Source: Alterirhizorhabdus sp964247265
GTDB lineage: Bacteria; Pseudomonadota; Alphaproteobacteria; Sphingomonadales; Sphingomonadaceae
Length of the DNA: 30,289 nt
Assembly: GCA_964247265.1 (NCBI GenBank)
Contig: CAXTTS010000013.1
Coordinates: 1-30,289, forward strand
Direction of reading: 5' to 3'
Shown here: one piece after another, positions 15,797 through 25,600 of the stretch
Layout: the number at the start of each line of letters is the position of its first letter
How positions within the stretch are numbered: the first letter of the stretch is position 1
Made by a program: the position numbers and the translations under genes
The notes under the pieces: model-generated
Databases searched by the model: none
What the model was told of the DNA's origin: nothing
The model's input: only the letters and a program-made list of their open reading frames with translations

Positions 15797-16206
15797 AGCC
15801 CGCCCCAGCCCCGCGACCTGGTGTTAAAGATCACAAGCTCATGCATCTCGACGCGGACACCCTCCGGGACATAAAGACGCACTTCGACATTGCTGACCGG
15901 GGCGGGCAATGAGAACTCCGCGTGGATCAGTCCGGCGATCGTCTGGTGAATATCGTTATCGGCGAAATGGCGCAGCGCAATCTGGTCGAAACCCAGACCA
16001 CAAATATCCATATCGATCCGCCCGGACCCGGAATTTTCAATTCGGCGGACGTAAAAGCCGGCTATATAGTCCCCCGCATCAAGCGAGCAGAACGGACCGA
16101 ACGATAGATGGCCAGCCTCGCCCGTGCTGATTCTCGTCCCGTTCTCGACATTCTTGCCGACGACGTGCGGCAGATCGACTACATCATATCGCAGGTAAGC
16201 TGGCAA
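15793..16206 (-). CDS. Small predicted beta-sandwich protein, first gene of the glycan operon
   Basis: This 137-residue protein is rich in alternating hydrophobic strands and has no signal peptide or membrane segment. LSFGPFCSLDAGDYIAGFYV and the closing VRVEMHELVIFN resemble the jelly-roll or carbohydrate-binding-like domains that occur alone or fused to glycosyltransferases and methyltransferases in polysaccharide clusters (pattern GPYxxLxxGxY). I propose glycan or sugar binding, but no catalytic motif is visible and the family is not firmly recognised. The start is a TTG at 16206 with AGGGG seven bases upstream; there is no ATG nearby. Its stop overlaps the ATG of the coiled-coil gene by four bases, making it the leader gene of the operon. 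It could be a recognition domain for the coiled-coil/methyltransferase partner. Confidence 0.65.
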   Translation of the reverse strand: MPAYLRYDVVDLPHVVGKNVENGTRISTGEAGHLSFGPFCSLDAGDYIAGFYVRRIENSGSGRIDMDICGLGFDQIALRHFADNDIHQTIAGLIHAEFSLPAPVSNVEVRLYVPEGVRVEMHELVIFNTRSRGWGGL

Positions 16207-16210
16207 TTTA

Positions 16211-16218
16211 TCACCCCT
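16211..16218 (-). promoter_or_regulatory. Strong Shine-Dalgarno supporting a TTG start
   Basis: The minus strand reads AGGGGTGA just before TTG at 16206, with the AGGGG core seven bases away. This is the main evidence that translation begins at the unusual TTG codon. Confidence 0.6.
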
Positions 16219-16416
16219 GATAGCGCTAGCGCTGAATAATCCATAATGGATAATGCTGCAAGCTGATGATAATGCAAGTTGGATGATAGCGCTTAGGGCG
16301 GCCGGGTGGTCGCTGGCCTGCCGTGCGGCGTGGTTTCTTATGGCATACGCATCTACACAGAGGTTTACATACAGTTAATTATGTCTGAACCTTAAGTTCC
16401 CGGCTAGGCAGAAAGC

Positions 16417-16421
16417 GAGGA
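16417..16421 (+). promoter_or_regulatory. Shine-Dalgarno for the TTG-started sulfotransferase gene
   Basis: GAGGA lies six bases before TTG at 16428. Starting at the later ATG (16452) would remove the first beta strand that precedes the RSGST phosphate-binding loop, so the TTG is preferred. Confidence 0.55.
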
Positions 16422-16427
16422 TATACA

Positions 16428-17144
16428 TTGAATAAACATAAATCATTATTTATGGCATCGGAAGTACGCAGCGGCAGTACCTATGCTGCCGAGTTATTGG
16501 CTTACGCTTTTGCCGACATCAAAAATCTGAATTTCTGGGATTTGACGCGCGAAACGCTCTCGCATATTTCGCATACATCCACGTCCGAGGAAATCCTTGC
16601 AGAATTGCAGGCGATCTGGGTCAACGAGGCCGGGTTCCGCTCAAGCAAGATCATGTGCGCACAGCTTTCAATCCTCTGCCGCGAAGCGCGCAAGAACCCT
16701 TCCCTCTCCCGCATGCTGTTCGATGACGATGCCTATTGGCTGATCGTACGGCGAAGAGACCGGATCCCGCAGGCCGTCAGCCTGGCGTTCGCCCGCAACG
16801 ATGGCATATTCCACGCCTATTCGGCCGAGGCCAGCGCCACCCCGCCCTATGTCGCCATGTCGGACATCGATAACGCCCTCAAGGCCATCGCCTTGTCGGA
16901 CGTGTTCCTAGATACGTTCGCGATGAAGCCGGATCGACACATGACCGTCTTCTACGAGGATCTGATGAAGGACAGGCCCGGCTTCATCCGCAGCGTCGCC
17001 GCCTTCATCGGGGCACCCGTCGGCGAGACGGATTTCCCGCAGATCACCGCACCCAAGCTCACCCCGACCAACCGAATAGCGAAAACCAGCAAGGTCGCAC
17101 AGTTCAGGACATGGCTTCTGGATAATTATCACGATCTCGGCTGA
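16428..17144 (+). CDS. Stf0-like sulfotransferase
   Basis: This 238-residue cytoplasmic enzyme should transfer sulfate from PAPS to a hydroxyl acceptor. The 5'-phosphosulfate loop is R14-S-G-S-T18 after the strand KSLFMASEV. The downstream motif RRRDRIPQAVS (108-118), followed by LAFARNDG, matches the Stf0 group, whose best-known member sulfates trehalose in mycobacteria. A later TVFYEDLMKDRPGFI block fits the 3'-phosphate and dimer region. The start is TTG with GAGGA six bases upstream. It faces away from the glycan operon across a shared control region, so the acceptor may be that operon's glycan or a glycolipid; this is inference from position. The first 90 bases are AT-rich compared with neighbours, possibly a sign of transfer. 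Sulfate activation genes are not seen here. Confidence 0.8.
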   Translation: MNKHKSLFMASEVRSGSTYAAELLAYAFADIKNLNFWDLTRETLSHISHTSTSEEILAELQAIWVNEAGFRSSKIMCAQLSILCREARKNPSLSRMLFDDDAYWLIVRRRDRIPQAVSLAFARNDGIFHAYSAEASATPPYVAMSDIDNALKAIALSDVFLDTFAMKPDRHMTVFYEDLMKDRPGFIRSVAAFIGAPVGETDFPQITAPKLTPTNRIAKTSKVAQFRTWLLDNYHDLG

Positions 17145-17175
17145 GTTACACCGGTCGGCATCCGCGTTCGGGCGG

Positions 17176-17195
17176 GCGGCGCCGTCCCGCGCCGC
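17176..17195. terminator. Possible bidirectional terminator hairpin
   Basis: GCGGCGC and GCGCCGC form a perfect 7-bp stem around a 6-base loop, between the sulfotransferase stop and the convergent DUF885 gene stop. There is no T-run. The distal arm touches the last base of the DUF885 stop codon. Confidence 0.4.
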
Positions 17196-19030
17196 TAGGA
17201 TCGCGCGGGGAACCGCGCCTCGATCTCTCGCGCCAGCACCACCATCGGCATGGAGCCTTGCCGGAGAACGTCGTGAAACGCCTTTATGTCGAACGTCGCG
17301 CCGGCCCTGGCTTTGGCCGCCTCGCGCAGCCGCACCCACTCGGTATGGCCCACCTTGTAGCTGCACGCCTGGCCCGGCCACACGGCGTAGCGGTCGATCT
17401 CGCGCTGGGACCGGCTCGGAGCGAAGCCGGTCGCCTCCACCATATAGTCGGTCGCGCGTTCCCGGCTCCAGCGCTTGGCGTGCATGCCCGTATCCACCAC
17501 CAGCCGCACGGCGCGGAACCGCAGCGACTGCAGAAAGCCGATGCGACCGATCGGATCGCCGTCATAGGCGCCAAGCTCGTCCGCCAGCTGCTCCGCATAG
17601 AGGCCCCAGCCTTCGCCATAAGCGGCGAAGCCCATGCCCGCGCGGCGAAGCATGGGCGTCTCGCGGGACTCCAGCGCGATCGAGCCCTCCCATTGATGGC
17701 CCGGAAGCGCCTCGTGGTAGGTCAGCGTCGGCAGGGTGAACTTCGGCCACTCGGCCGTATCCTTGAGGTTGATGTAGAAGCGCCCTGGTCGGGATCCGTC
17801 GAGCGCCGGGCTGGTCGCATAGCCGTTTGGCGCGCCATCCTGGATCTCCGGCGGCACGCGGACGATCTCCACCGGCGCCCTGGGGAGCGTGGCGAACACC
17901 TGTGGCATCTTCGCGCGGATCGCCGTGGTCTGCCGCTCCAGCGCCGCCAGCAGTTCGGCCCGGCCCGCGTCGGTGTTCGGATAAAGCTGGTCCGGCCGGC
18001 GGGACAATGCGGTCAGTCGCGCGCCGACACTGCCCTGCGACAAACCCTGCTTCTGCAATAGCGTATCCAGCTGCGCACCCAACGCTGCGACCTGTTCCAG
18101 GCCGAGCTTGTGGACCTCGTCCGGCGTCAATGTCGTCGTGGTCTGGAAGGCGAGCGCATCCGCGTAGAAGCGATCGCCTTCGGGGATCGCCCAGATGCCC
18201 GCGTCGTGACGGGCCTTGGGCCGCAGCGCGCTGAGTGCGGCGATCTGCCGGTCGAGCGCAGGATAGACCTCTCGCTCGACGATGGCGGCGGCCCGGGCGC
18301 TCCACTCGCCTTCCAAGCCGGTGGCCTTGGCGCGCTTGGCAAGGCTGGTGGCGAGGCCGTTGGTTGCGGGTGGCGGCGCGCGCAACGCCTTCAACTGCGC
18401 CAGGGCTGCGTCGAGAGCGAAATCGGGCGCCATGATGCCGTTGGCGCCGTCCGCGCGGAACGTGGCGGTGTTGGCGTCTATCGCCGTGTCGAAGGTCGCG
18501 AGGCGGGCGAGATAGGCCTCCGCATCACCGGTCGTTCTGACCGGATGCACCGACGCCAGGAAATCGGGAACGGAGGCGTAGGCGCCGGTCAGCTGGCTGA
18601 CGACATAAGGCGAATAGGGCGCATAGCCGGAGCCCGGCTCGCCGAAGCGATAGCGCGTGCCGCCGTCGCCCGCCTGCTTGTACGCGTAGGCGACCACCTC
18701 GCGGTTCGTGCGCCAGGCGGGTGAGAGCGCCCCATCCGGAATGGCGTTCATCCGCGCGAGCCGATCCTTGCGGCTGGCGATCCATCGCTCGCGGCCGTCG
18801 GCGGAATAGTCGTTCAATCGGCCACGCGCGGCGGCGTGCCGGCCGGTGTCGAGGGCGAACTGCGTCGCCGTCTCCGGCATCAGGTCCAGCTCCTCCTCCC
18901 AGAAGGCGTCCATCAGCGCCCGCATGTCCGCGTCGGCCTTGCCGACCCGCGCCGGAGCCGTGCGGGCGTTCAGCCGGCCGCCGGTGGCCAACGCGACGAT
19001 GGATGCGCCGAGGAAAAGCCTGCGATCCAT
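17195..19030 (-). CDS. DUF885 family putative zinc peptidase, exported
   Basis: This 611-residue protein belongs to the DUF885 family, made of large helical proteins related to metallopeptidases. The signature H439-E-A-L-P-G-H445 fits the HExxPGH zinc-site pattern, and GEGWGLYAE (472-480) downstream supplies the conserved acidic segment. The N-terminus MDRRLFLGASIVALATGG has a twin-arginine followed by a hydrophobic stretch, so export by Tat (or Sec) to the periplasm is likely. I chose the ATG at 19030, preceded at nine bases by AAGGAA; the frame stays open upstream for 74 codons but that part is low in family character. It is transcribed alone, convergent with the sulfotransferase gene. The substrate is unknown; related proteins occur widely in Sphingomonadales and Xanthomonadales, often in several copies. 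Confidence 0.85.
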   Translation of the reverse strand: MDRRLFLGASIVALATGGRLNARTAPARVGKADADMRALMDAFWEEELDLMPETATQFALDTGRHAAARGRLNDYSADGRERWIASRKDRLARMNAIPDGALSPAWRTNREVVAYAYKQAGDGGTRYRFGEPGSGYAPYSPYVVSQLTGAYASVPDFLASVHPVRTTGDAEAYLARLATFDTAIDANTATFRADGANGIMAPDFALDAALAQLKALRAPPPATNGLATSLAKRAKATGLEGEWSARAAAIVEREVYPALDRQIAALSALRPKARHDAGIWAIPEGDRFYADALAFQTTTTLTPDEVHKLGLEQVAALGAQLDTLLQKQGLSQGSVGARLTALSRRPDQLYPNTDAGRAELLAALERQTTAIRAKMPQVFATLPRAPVEIVRVPPEIQDGAPNGYATSPALDGSRPGRFYINLKDTAEWPKFTLPTLTYHEALPGHQWEGSIALESRETPMLRRAGMGFAAYGEGWGLYAEQLADELGAYDGDPIGRIGFLQSLRFRAVRLVVDTGMHAKRWSRERATDYMVEATGFAPSRSQREIDRYAVWPGQACSYKVGHTEWVRLREAAKARAGATFDIKAFHDVLRQGSMPMVVLAREIEARFPARS

Positions 19031-19382
19031 GACATTCCGTTCCTTAAAGGCAGAGCGAGGGCGATATACATAGCCAGGAAGCTCCCGACGATCCAGCAAG
19101 GTCGAGCTTTGCCGTCTGATGACGAAGCCCGAAGCGCGGGCAGCCAACTCCAGTTTTCTTGCCGGGCCGCGGCGGCTGGAGAAGGAACAGGGCGTTTCTA
19201 CCCTATCACGGTGAAACCGGGCGGTAGCGGCCTTTCCGGTCGAGATGTTCAATCGCGCGATCGAGGACGACGAGCCGTCGCTTGTTCAACAGATATGCAG
19301 GGCAGAAGGCGACAAACCCGTTAGCCAATAGCCTTACAAGGCTGGAACAATCTCGCTCAGATCGGATGAAAAAGGGCGGATG
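19031..19382. other. 352-bp gap between the signalling operon end and the DUF885 gene
   Basis: This stretch should hold the DUF885 promoter and the 3' end of the signalling operon. There is a short inverted repeat AGCCT/AGGCT with a 4-base loop at 19330-19343, too weak to call a terminator. A plus-strand frame at 19245-19337 would encode a 30-residue peptide starting MFNRAIEDDEPSLVQ, which looks protein-like but has no Shine-Dalgarno sequence and no recognised family. Otherwise nothing is recognised. Confidence 0.4.
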
Positions 19383-20138
19383 TCACTCCGCTATCACGGC
19401 GTCGCTCGCGTCGATAACGACCAGGCTCGCGTCATCGCGTGCGGCCCGGCTGGCGGCGAGCCGCATCAATCGATCGGCGGCAGCTCCCGCGGACAGCGAA
19501 GTGGCGGCGGCGGCGGCGAGTTCATCATCGTCGATGCAAGCAGTCAGGCCGTCGGAACAGAGCAGAAATCGATCACCTGGCATGATACGCGCGAAGCGGC
19601 GATCGAGTTTGAGGTCGGCACTTGCTCCGACTGCCCGCGTGATAACATTCCCGTCGGGGTGCTGGCGGCGATCGGCCTCGCGAACGGCACCCGACTCGAC
19701 GAGCGCCTGGACCACACTATGGTCGCGTGAGATCTGGGCTATCTCACCACCACGCAGCTGATACGCACGGCTGTCACCGGCCCACAGGCAGGCATAATGG
19801 TCGTCATGCGCAATCAGCATCACTAGTGTCGATCCGCAGCGTTCGTCGTCGCTGCGGATCAGTTTCGTGTTCACCGCAAGCACGCTCCGCTCCGCCTCGG
19901 CCAGAAATGCGAAGCCGGACGCGCCGTGGGCAACCTTGCTCAGCGCATCGATCAGGAGGCCTGACGCCCGGGCGCCGTCCCGATGACCGCCCATCCCGTC
20001 CGCGACCGCCCATAACCGAGCATCAGCCCGATCGAGCACACGATCCTGGTTGGGCGTGCGCGGATGCCCGGCCCGGCTTCGCGAAGCGGAACGAAAGCTC
20101 AACGGTCGATCTGAAAGGCCGGCTGCGGACCCGTTCAT
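19383..20138 (-). CDS. PP2C-family Ser/Thr protein phosphatase (PppA-like)
   Basis: This 251-residue cytoplasmic metal-dependent phosphatase would remove phosphate from Ser/Thr, most likely from targets of the kinase encoded two genes upstream. Canonical PP2C motifs are in order: PNQDR (D32), VADGMGGH (D47), CGSTLVMLIA, LWAGDSRAY, ISRDHS, VITRAVG, FLLCSDGL, and the closing RDDASLVVID with the last metal-binding Asp. No signal or membrane segment is present. Its ATG overlaps the TagH-like gene stop by four bases, and it is the last gene of the five-gene operon. In type VI secretion systems the PppA phosphatase reverses PpkA phosphorylation of the FHA protein; the gene order here is consistent with such a circuit. 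Family confidence is high; the type VI link is inference. Confidence 0.92.
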   Translation of the reverse strand: MNGSAAGLSDRPLSFRSASRSRAGHPRTPNQDRVLDRADARLWAVADGMGGHRDGARASGLLIDALSKVAHGASGFAFLAEAERSVLAVNTKLIRSDDERCGSTLVMLIAHDDHYACLWAGDSRAYQLRGGEIAQISRDHSVVQALVESGAVREADRRQHPDGNVITRAVGASADLKLDRRFARIMPGDRFLLCSDGLTACIDDDELAAAAATSLSAGAAADRLMRLAASRAARDDASLVVIDASDAVIAE

Positions 20139-21097
20139 CGATCGTCCTGCGGTTCGCTTGCCGCATGATAAGCGTCGCGGAACGCCTTGGCGGCGCCGCC
20201 GGCCCGAAGCGCGTCGTGGCGTTCGGCGTGGATGTCGACCTGGGCGGCTGCCTTGCCGCGCAGGGAAAAGCCCGCTCGTCCGGCGGCGGCCGCCAGATCC
20301 ACCGGATCAAAGACGGTGAGCGTCTCGGCGATGGCGGCGTTCGCGCCGGCGGTGATCGCCGAGACATGGATGGCGATATCGAGGAACGAAGCCCGCACCG
20401 CATCTTCCCCGGTCAGGAAGTCGCCGTCGCGTTCGCGCAGCAAAATCTGCGCGAGTTGCCGCGGAGCCGTCCACTTGATGGGATTATTGCCCGATGCGCG
20501 GACGGTGGTGCGATCGAGTTCGCGCTCTTCCTTCATCCGGGTGCGCTGCGCGGTCAGCGTGGTGAGCCCCAGCACCGTCTGCTGGTAGATCCCGCCGAGC
20601 CGACGCATCAGCGCGACCGGATCCTCGTCCGAAAACGTCGAAGCATCGAGCCGGGCGCCTTCGCAAAAGGCCTCAAGAAGCGAGGCGTCGGGATGTGGTT
20701 GCAGGGTCGGCGCAGGAGCGTCCCAGCTGGCCGCGGGAATGGCGGGGGGCAGATGAAGCGTCGTCAAGTCGCCCGAAGCGCCTTCCGGCGGCGTATCCAC
20801 CAGCAGCGTCAGCGTACCTAGCTGCAAGGTCTGCCCGGGTCGAAGCGAGGTGGGCACGCCTTTCGGCGCTCGCGTCGCGGCATCGACGAACGTGCCGTTG
20901 GTGCTGCTGTCGCAAACCGTAAGTTCGCCATCAACCACCCGCAGCGTGCAGTGGATGCGCGACAGCACGCCTCCTGAATCGTCGAGCGGCCAATCGGCGG
21001 ATGGATCGCGGCCGATCGTGAGTTCGCCGGACGCGAGCAGCCGCGCGTCGATCTGCTGAAACGGTTGATCGCGATGGAATAGTCGGCACATGAACAT
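20135..21097 (-). CDS. FHA-domain protein, TagH-like (type VI secretion-associated)
   Basis: This 320-residue protein has an N-terminal FHA domain (about 5-105) with all key positions: G29-R30 in TIGRD, S46-R-I-H49, and T66-N-G-T69. It should bind phosphothreonine. The C-terminal part (about 130-300) matches the conserved tail of TagH-type proteins, including a long helix, an ENNP-like motif written SGNNPIKWT near 200-210, and GEDAVRASFLDI. In known systems TagH/Fha1 is phosphorylated by PpkA and then triggers type VI assembly. Its ATG is three bases after the kinase stop, and its own stop overlaps the phosphatase ATG by four bases. No other type VI gene is in the window, so it may act on a distant locus or have been recruited to another process. 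Confidence 0.85.
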   Translation of the reverse strand: MFMCRLFHRDQPFQQIDARLLASGELTIGRDPSADWPLDDSGGVLSRIHCTLRVVDGELTVCDSSTNGTFVDAATRAPKGVPTSLRPGQTLQLGTLTLLVDTPPEGASGDLTTLHLPPAIPAASWDAPAPTLQPHPDASLLEAFCEGARLDASTFSDEDPVALMRRLGGIYQQTVLGLTTLTAQRTRMKEERELDRTTVRASGNNPIKWTAPRQLAQILLRERDGDFLTGEDAVRASFLDIAIHVSAITAGANAAIAETLTVFDPVDLAAAAGRAGFSLRGKAAAQVDIHAERHDALRAGGAAKAFRDAYHAASEPQDDR

Positions 21098-21100
21098 GGC

Positions 21101-22872
<1,772 letters not shown>

Positions 22873-22876
<4 letters not shown>

Positions 22877-23598
22877 TGCCTCTTCGTCTGAACGGCCCGC
22901 TGGATGCGGGTGGCGCGAACGAGATCCCGCTGGATCAGGGGATTGTCCGGTGCCGCCTGCTGCGCCTGGCGCAACAATGCGATCGCCTGCGCGACATTGC
23001 CCCGGTTGAGCGCCTCGAGCCCCACCGCGCGAAGTTTCGCGGCGCGGGCGGGATCGGCGACGGGTCTGGCTACCAGGGGCGGGGACGGCGTGATCTTGAT
23101 GCGCGGCGGCTCCGCTGCCGCGGGGCGCGGAACCGGCTTCGGCTTGAGGGTGCGTTCGATACCCGGGATCCGCAGCGACTGGCCGGCGCTCAGCGTGACG
23201 GGAAAGGTCAGGCCGTTGTAGCGGCCGAGCGCGTAGAACCGGGTCGGGTCGCCAAGGAAGCGACCGGCGAGCAACGATAGGGTATCGCCCTGGCGCACCT
23301 TGTAGGCGAAACTGGCGCGCCCGAGCAGCGTCATCGGATCGCTGTCGATCTGCGCGATCAGGCCTCGTGCGATCGCATCGTCAGGCTTCTGGTTGAGCAG
23401 CCTGGCCAGCACCTCACGAGCGCGGTCGCTCGATCCTTCGTTCAGAAACGCGATCGCCTTCCCGACGCTCTCACGATCCGCCCACCCGGCGCGCGCCGGA
23501 ACGGAGGTGGCGTCGCCTCGCCCCTTCGGAGCGCCGCAGGCCGCAAGCGAGAGGAGGGCCGCCCCGAGCAGGAGGGCGGATGGACGCAGGCTGGTCAT
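22873..23598 (-). CDS. LysM-domain lipoprotein with TPR-like repeats
   Basis: This 241-residue lipoprotein has a signal peptide with lipobox LAAC (C21), so it is probably attached to the inner or outer membrane facing the periplasm. A TPR-like segment (about 45-90, with DRAREVLARLLNQKPDD) is followed by a LysM domain (about 101-146: YKVRQGDTLSLLAGRFLGDP and ending LRIPG), a proline-rich linker, and a second TPR-like pair near 185-225. LysM binds peptidoglycan or related glycans. I chose the ATG at 23598, because it overlaps the upstream stop by four bases; a TTG at 23610 would add four residues. Its position between the EAL gene and the transmembrane kinase suggests it presents a cell-wall signal to the kinase's periplasmic domain, which is inference. 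Confidence 0.88.
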
Positions 23599-25259
23599 GC
23601 GGGAAGGCAACCTTTGATCTGGTCGGAATGCGTGTGTACCGGCGTGCCAAGACCCGGAATATTGGACGGGTCACGGGCAAAGGCGATGAAGTCGGTGCCG
23701 CTGAGCGGATGCGAGAAGTAATAGCCCTGAAAAAGCGTGCAACCGAACCGCGCGAGCACATCGACTTCGGCTCGCGTCTCGACCCCCTCGGCCAGCACGC
23801 GCAGCCCGAGCCCTCGGCCGAGGTCGATCAGCGCCTTGCAGATCGCCTGGCTGTCGAGCTGCTCATCGACCCGCGTCACGAACTCGCGATCGATCTTGAG
23901 CTTGTCGAAAGGCAGATTCTTCAGATAGCTGAGGCTTGAATGGCCGCTGCCGAAATCGTCGATCGCAAGGCTGACGCCAAGATCGTGCAAAGTCTCGAAC
24001 AGGTGCAGCGTGCGGCCGGCGTCCGCCATCGCAGCAGTTTCGGTCAGTTCGAGTTCGAGCACCTGCGGCTCGAGGTGATGGCGCTTCAGCGTGCGCTCGA
24101 TCTTCTCGCGCAACTTCACGTCCGCGAGCTGACAGGCGGACAGGTTGACCGCGACCCGCAATCCGTCCAGCCCCGCCTCGCGCCAGCGCCGCATCTCGCG
24201 GCAGGCGGTGTTGAGCACCCACGAGCCGAACTGATCGCTGAGTCCGATCCGCTCCACGATCGGTATGAAGCGGGCCGGCGAGATCGCGCCCATCGTTGGG
24301 TGGTTCCAGCGGAGCAATGCTTCCGCTCCTACGGTACGATGCTGTTTCAGCTCTACCAGCGGCTGGAACAGCATCGTCAGCTGATCGCCCGCGATCGCCT
24401 GTGCAAGATCCTGCTCGATCACGAACGCCTCGCGCGCCGCGGAGCGCGACGCGGCTTGCACCAGCGTGACGCCACCAGCCTTGCCGAACTCCGGCCGGGT
24501 CCTTGCCGAAAGCGCACGCGCCAGCAGTGCCGCAGGCGTATCGCCATCCGCCGGGAAGGCGGCGGTGCCGACCTCGATCGTGGGGCTGAGCACGCTCTCG
24601 ACGCTCGGCATCTCCTGGATCATCAGGTGGGCCAGCACCCGCAGCTCCGCTTCGGCGGCAGCCATGTCGGGCTGGTCGACGAGCCAGATCGCAAAGCAGT
24701 CGCGGTCGACCTGTGCAACGATGTGGCGGCGGTGGACCGCAGCGGTGAGGCGTTGAGCGAGGCTGGCTAGCGCCGCATGCGCGCCCTCCTGATCGAAAGC
24801 GGCTATGCGATCGAAGTCGGCAAACCGCACGGTGGCGAGCATACGGGAGCCCCGGTTCGCGCTGATATGCGTCTCGACCGCGCCGAGGAAATGTTCCCGC
24901 GTCGGCAGGCCAGAAATCGGGTGCGTCGGTGCGGATCTATGCGCGACCGCCTCGGTCCACCGGGCCAGATCTCCGAGGCTCTTCTCGATCGGTCTGACCG
25001 GTCCGTCGCTCGCGATTAGCGAGTGCGCGATGCGTTCGGCGCTGTGAAGCCTCCACAACGACGAGAGCTGGATCGCCGTAGCGATCAACAGAAGCGGACC
25101 AGAGGTCGCAACTGGCATTACATGGCGCGCCGAAAGGATAGCCAACACGGGTGAGGTGATAACAGCAAGCAATGGCGCCACGCGGCGAATGCAGGTGATC
25201 TCCCGCTCCTTCCGCTCCCGGCGTGCCTTGATATCGATGTCAGCCCACGCGACTCTCAT
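23595..25259 (-). CDS. Membrane EAL-domain c-di-GMP phosphodiesterase with degenerate GGDEF domain
   Basis: This 554-residue protein heads the operon. Two hydrophobic segments lie at about 27-45 and 50-68. A GGDEF-like domain spans about 110-265, but its active site reads VDRDCF (184-189) in place of GGDEF, so cyclase activity is unlikely and it may bind GTP as a regulator. The EAL domain (about 280-525) keeps the expected catalytic residues: E313 in GAEALLRW, N372 in VNLS, E404, D434-D435 in DDFGSG, K455 in KIDREF, E491 in EGVET and Q511. It should hydrolyse c-di-GMP to pGpG. The ATG at 25259 lacks an obvious Shine-Dalgarno sequence, so this start is less secure. Its TGA overlaps the lipoprotein ATG by four bases, linking c-di-GMP turnover with the kinase circuit. 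Confidence 0.92.
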   Translation of the reverse strand: MRVAWADIDIKARRERKEREITCIRRVAPLLAVITSPVLAILSARHVMPVATSGPLLLIATAIQLSSLWRLHSAERIAHSLIASDGPVRPIEKSLGDLARWTEAVAHRSAPTHPISGLPTREHFLGAVETHISANRGSRMLATVRFADFDRIAAFDQEGAHAALASLAQRLTAAVHRRHIVAQVDRDCFAIWLVDQPDMAAAEAELRVLAHLMIQEMPSVESVLSPTIEVGTAAFPADGDTPAALLARALSARTRPEFGKAGGVTLVQAASRSAAREAFVIEQDLAQAIAGDQLTMLFQPLVELKQHRTVGAEALLRWNHPTMGAISPARFIPIVERIGLSDQFGSWVLNTACREMRRWREAGLDGLRVAVNLSACQLADVKLREKIERTLKRHHLEPQVLELELTETAAMADAGRTLHLFETLHDLGVSLAIDDFGSGHSSLSYLKNLPFDKLKIDREFVTRVDEQLDSQAICKALIDLGRGLGLRVLAEGVETRAEVDVLARFGCTLFQGYYFSHPLSGTDFIAFARDPSNIPGLGTPVHTHSDQIKGCLPA

Positions 25260-25384
25260 CAGCCGCTACTGCTCGAAATAGATTAAGTTTCTCTGGAGTC
25301 GGCCCGGCTGCGGGCGGCGACCCCGCATGGTCACTGGAAGACGGCCTCTTACGGTCGGTCATCGGCTTGACGCGCCGTGTGCCG

Positions 25385-25579
25385 TCATCCGATTGCGGGC
25401 GCGTCGCTGTCATAGGCGCGGTCAGCGATCAGCACGTCGCCACCGCCAGGCGTGTCGAGCATGTCGGCGGCGCTGCGCCTGTCGGGCGCCTGGCCGGCGG
25501 CGGGCTTGCGCGCGATCCGCGGGCCCTCGGCATCAGCAGCATGTCGCTTAAGGTGGCTTCGGTGCCAATGGCGGGGCAC
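25385..25579 (-). pseudogene. IS5-family transposase fragment
   Basis: A short frame reads DAEGPRIA, AAGQAPDRRSAADMLDT, then GGGDVLIADRAYDSD, and ends soon after. This matches the internal part of IS5-group DDE transposases, where the catalytic Asp lies in the ADRAYDSD segment. The N-terminal part, the C-terminal Glu and terminal inverted repeats are not recognisable. It is a decayed remnant in the non-coding stretch between the EAL gene and the autotransporter. Confidence 0.65.
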
Positions 25580-25600
25580 GGGCCGTTAAGCCTTTCGACT

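Larger units (their letters stand above)
16207..16427. promoter_or_regulatory. Divergent AT-rich control region between glycan operon and sulfotransferase
   Basis: This 221-bp region separates two divergently transcribed units and should hold both promoters. It contains the 12-bp palindrome AGCGCTAGCGCT at 16222-16233, the near-palindrome TCCATAATGGA at 16240-16250, and a direct repeat GATAATGC at 16249-16256 and 16268-16275 (19-base step) followed each time by a CAAG-containing stretch. GATAGCGCT occurs twice, at about 16219 and 16285. The region is clearly richer in A+T than the genes. The repeats could be operators for a shared regulator. No -35/-10 pair can be assigned with confidence. 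Confidence 0.5.

Noticed and set aside
14534..15874. Plus-strand open frame of 446 codons across the coiled-coil gene
   Set aside because: Antisense reading of a GC-rich coding region; no family motif, and it overlaps several well-supported starts and stops on the minus strand.
19245..19337. Plus-strand 30-codon frame beginning MFNRAIEDDE
   Set aside because: The composition is protein-like, but there is no Shine-Dalgarno sequence, no recognised family and it is short; kept only as a note in the gap.
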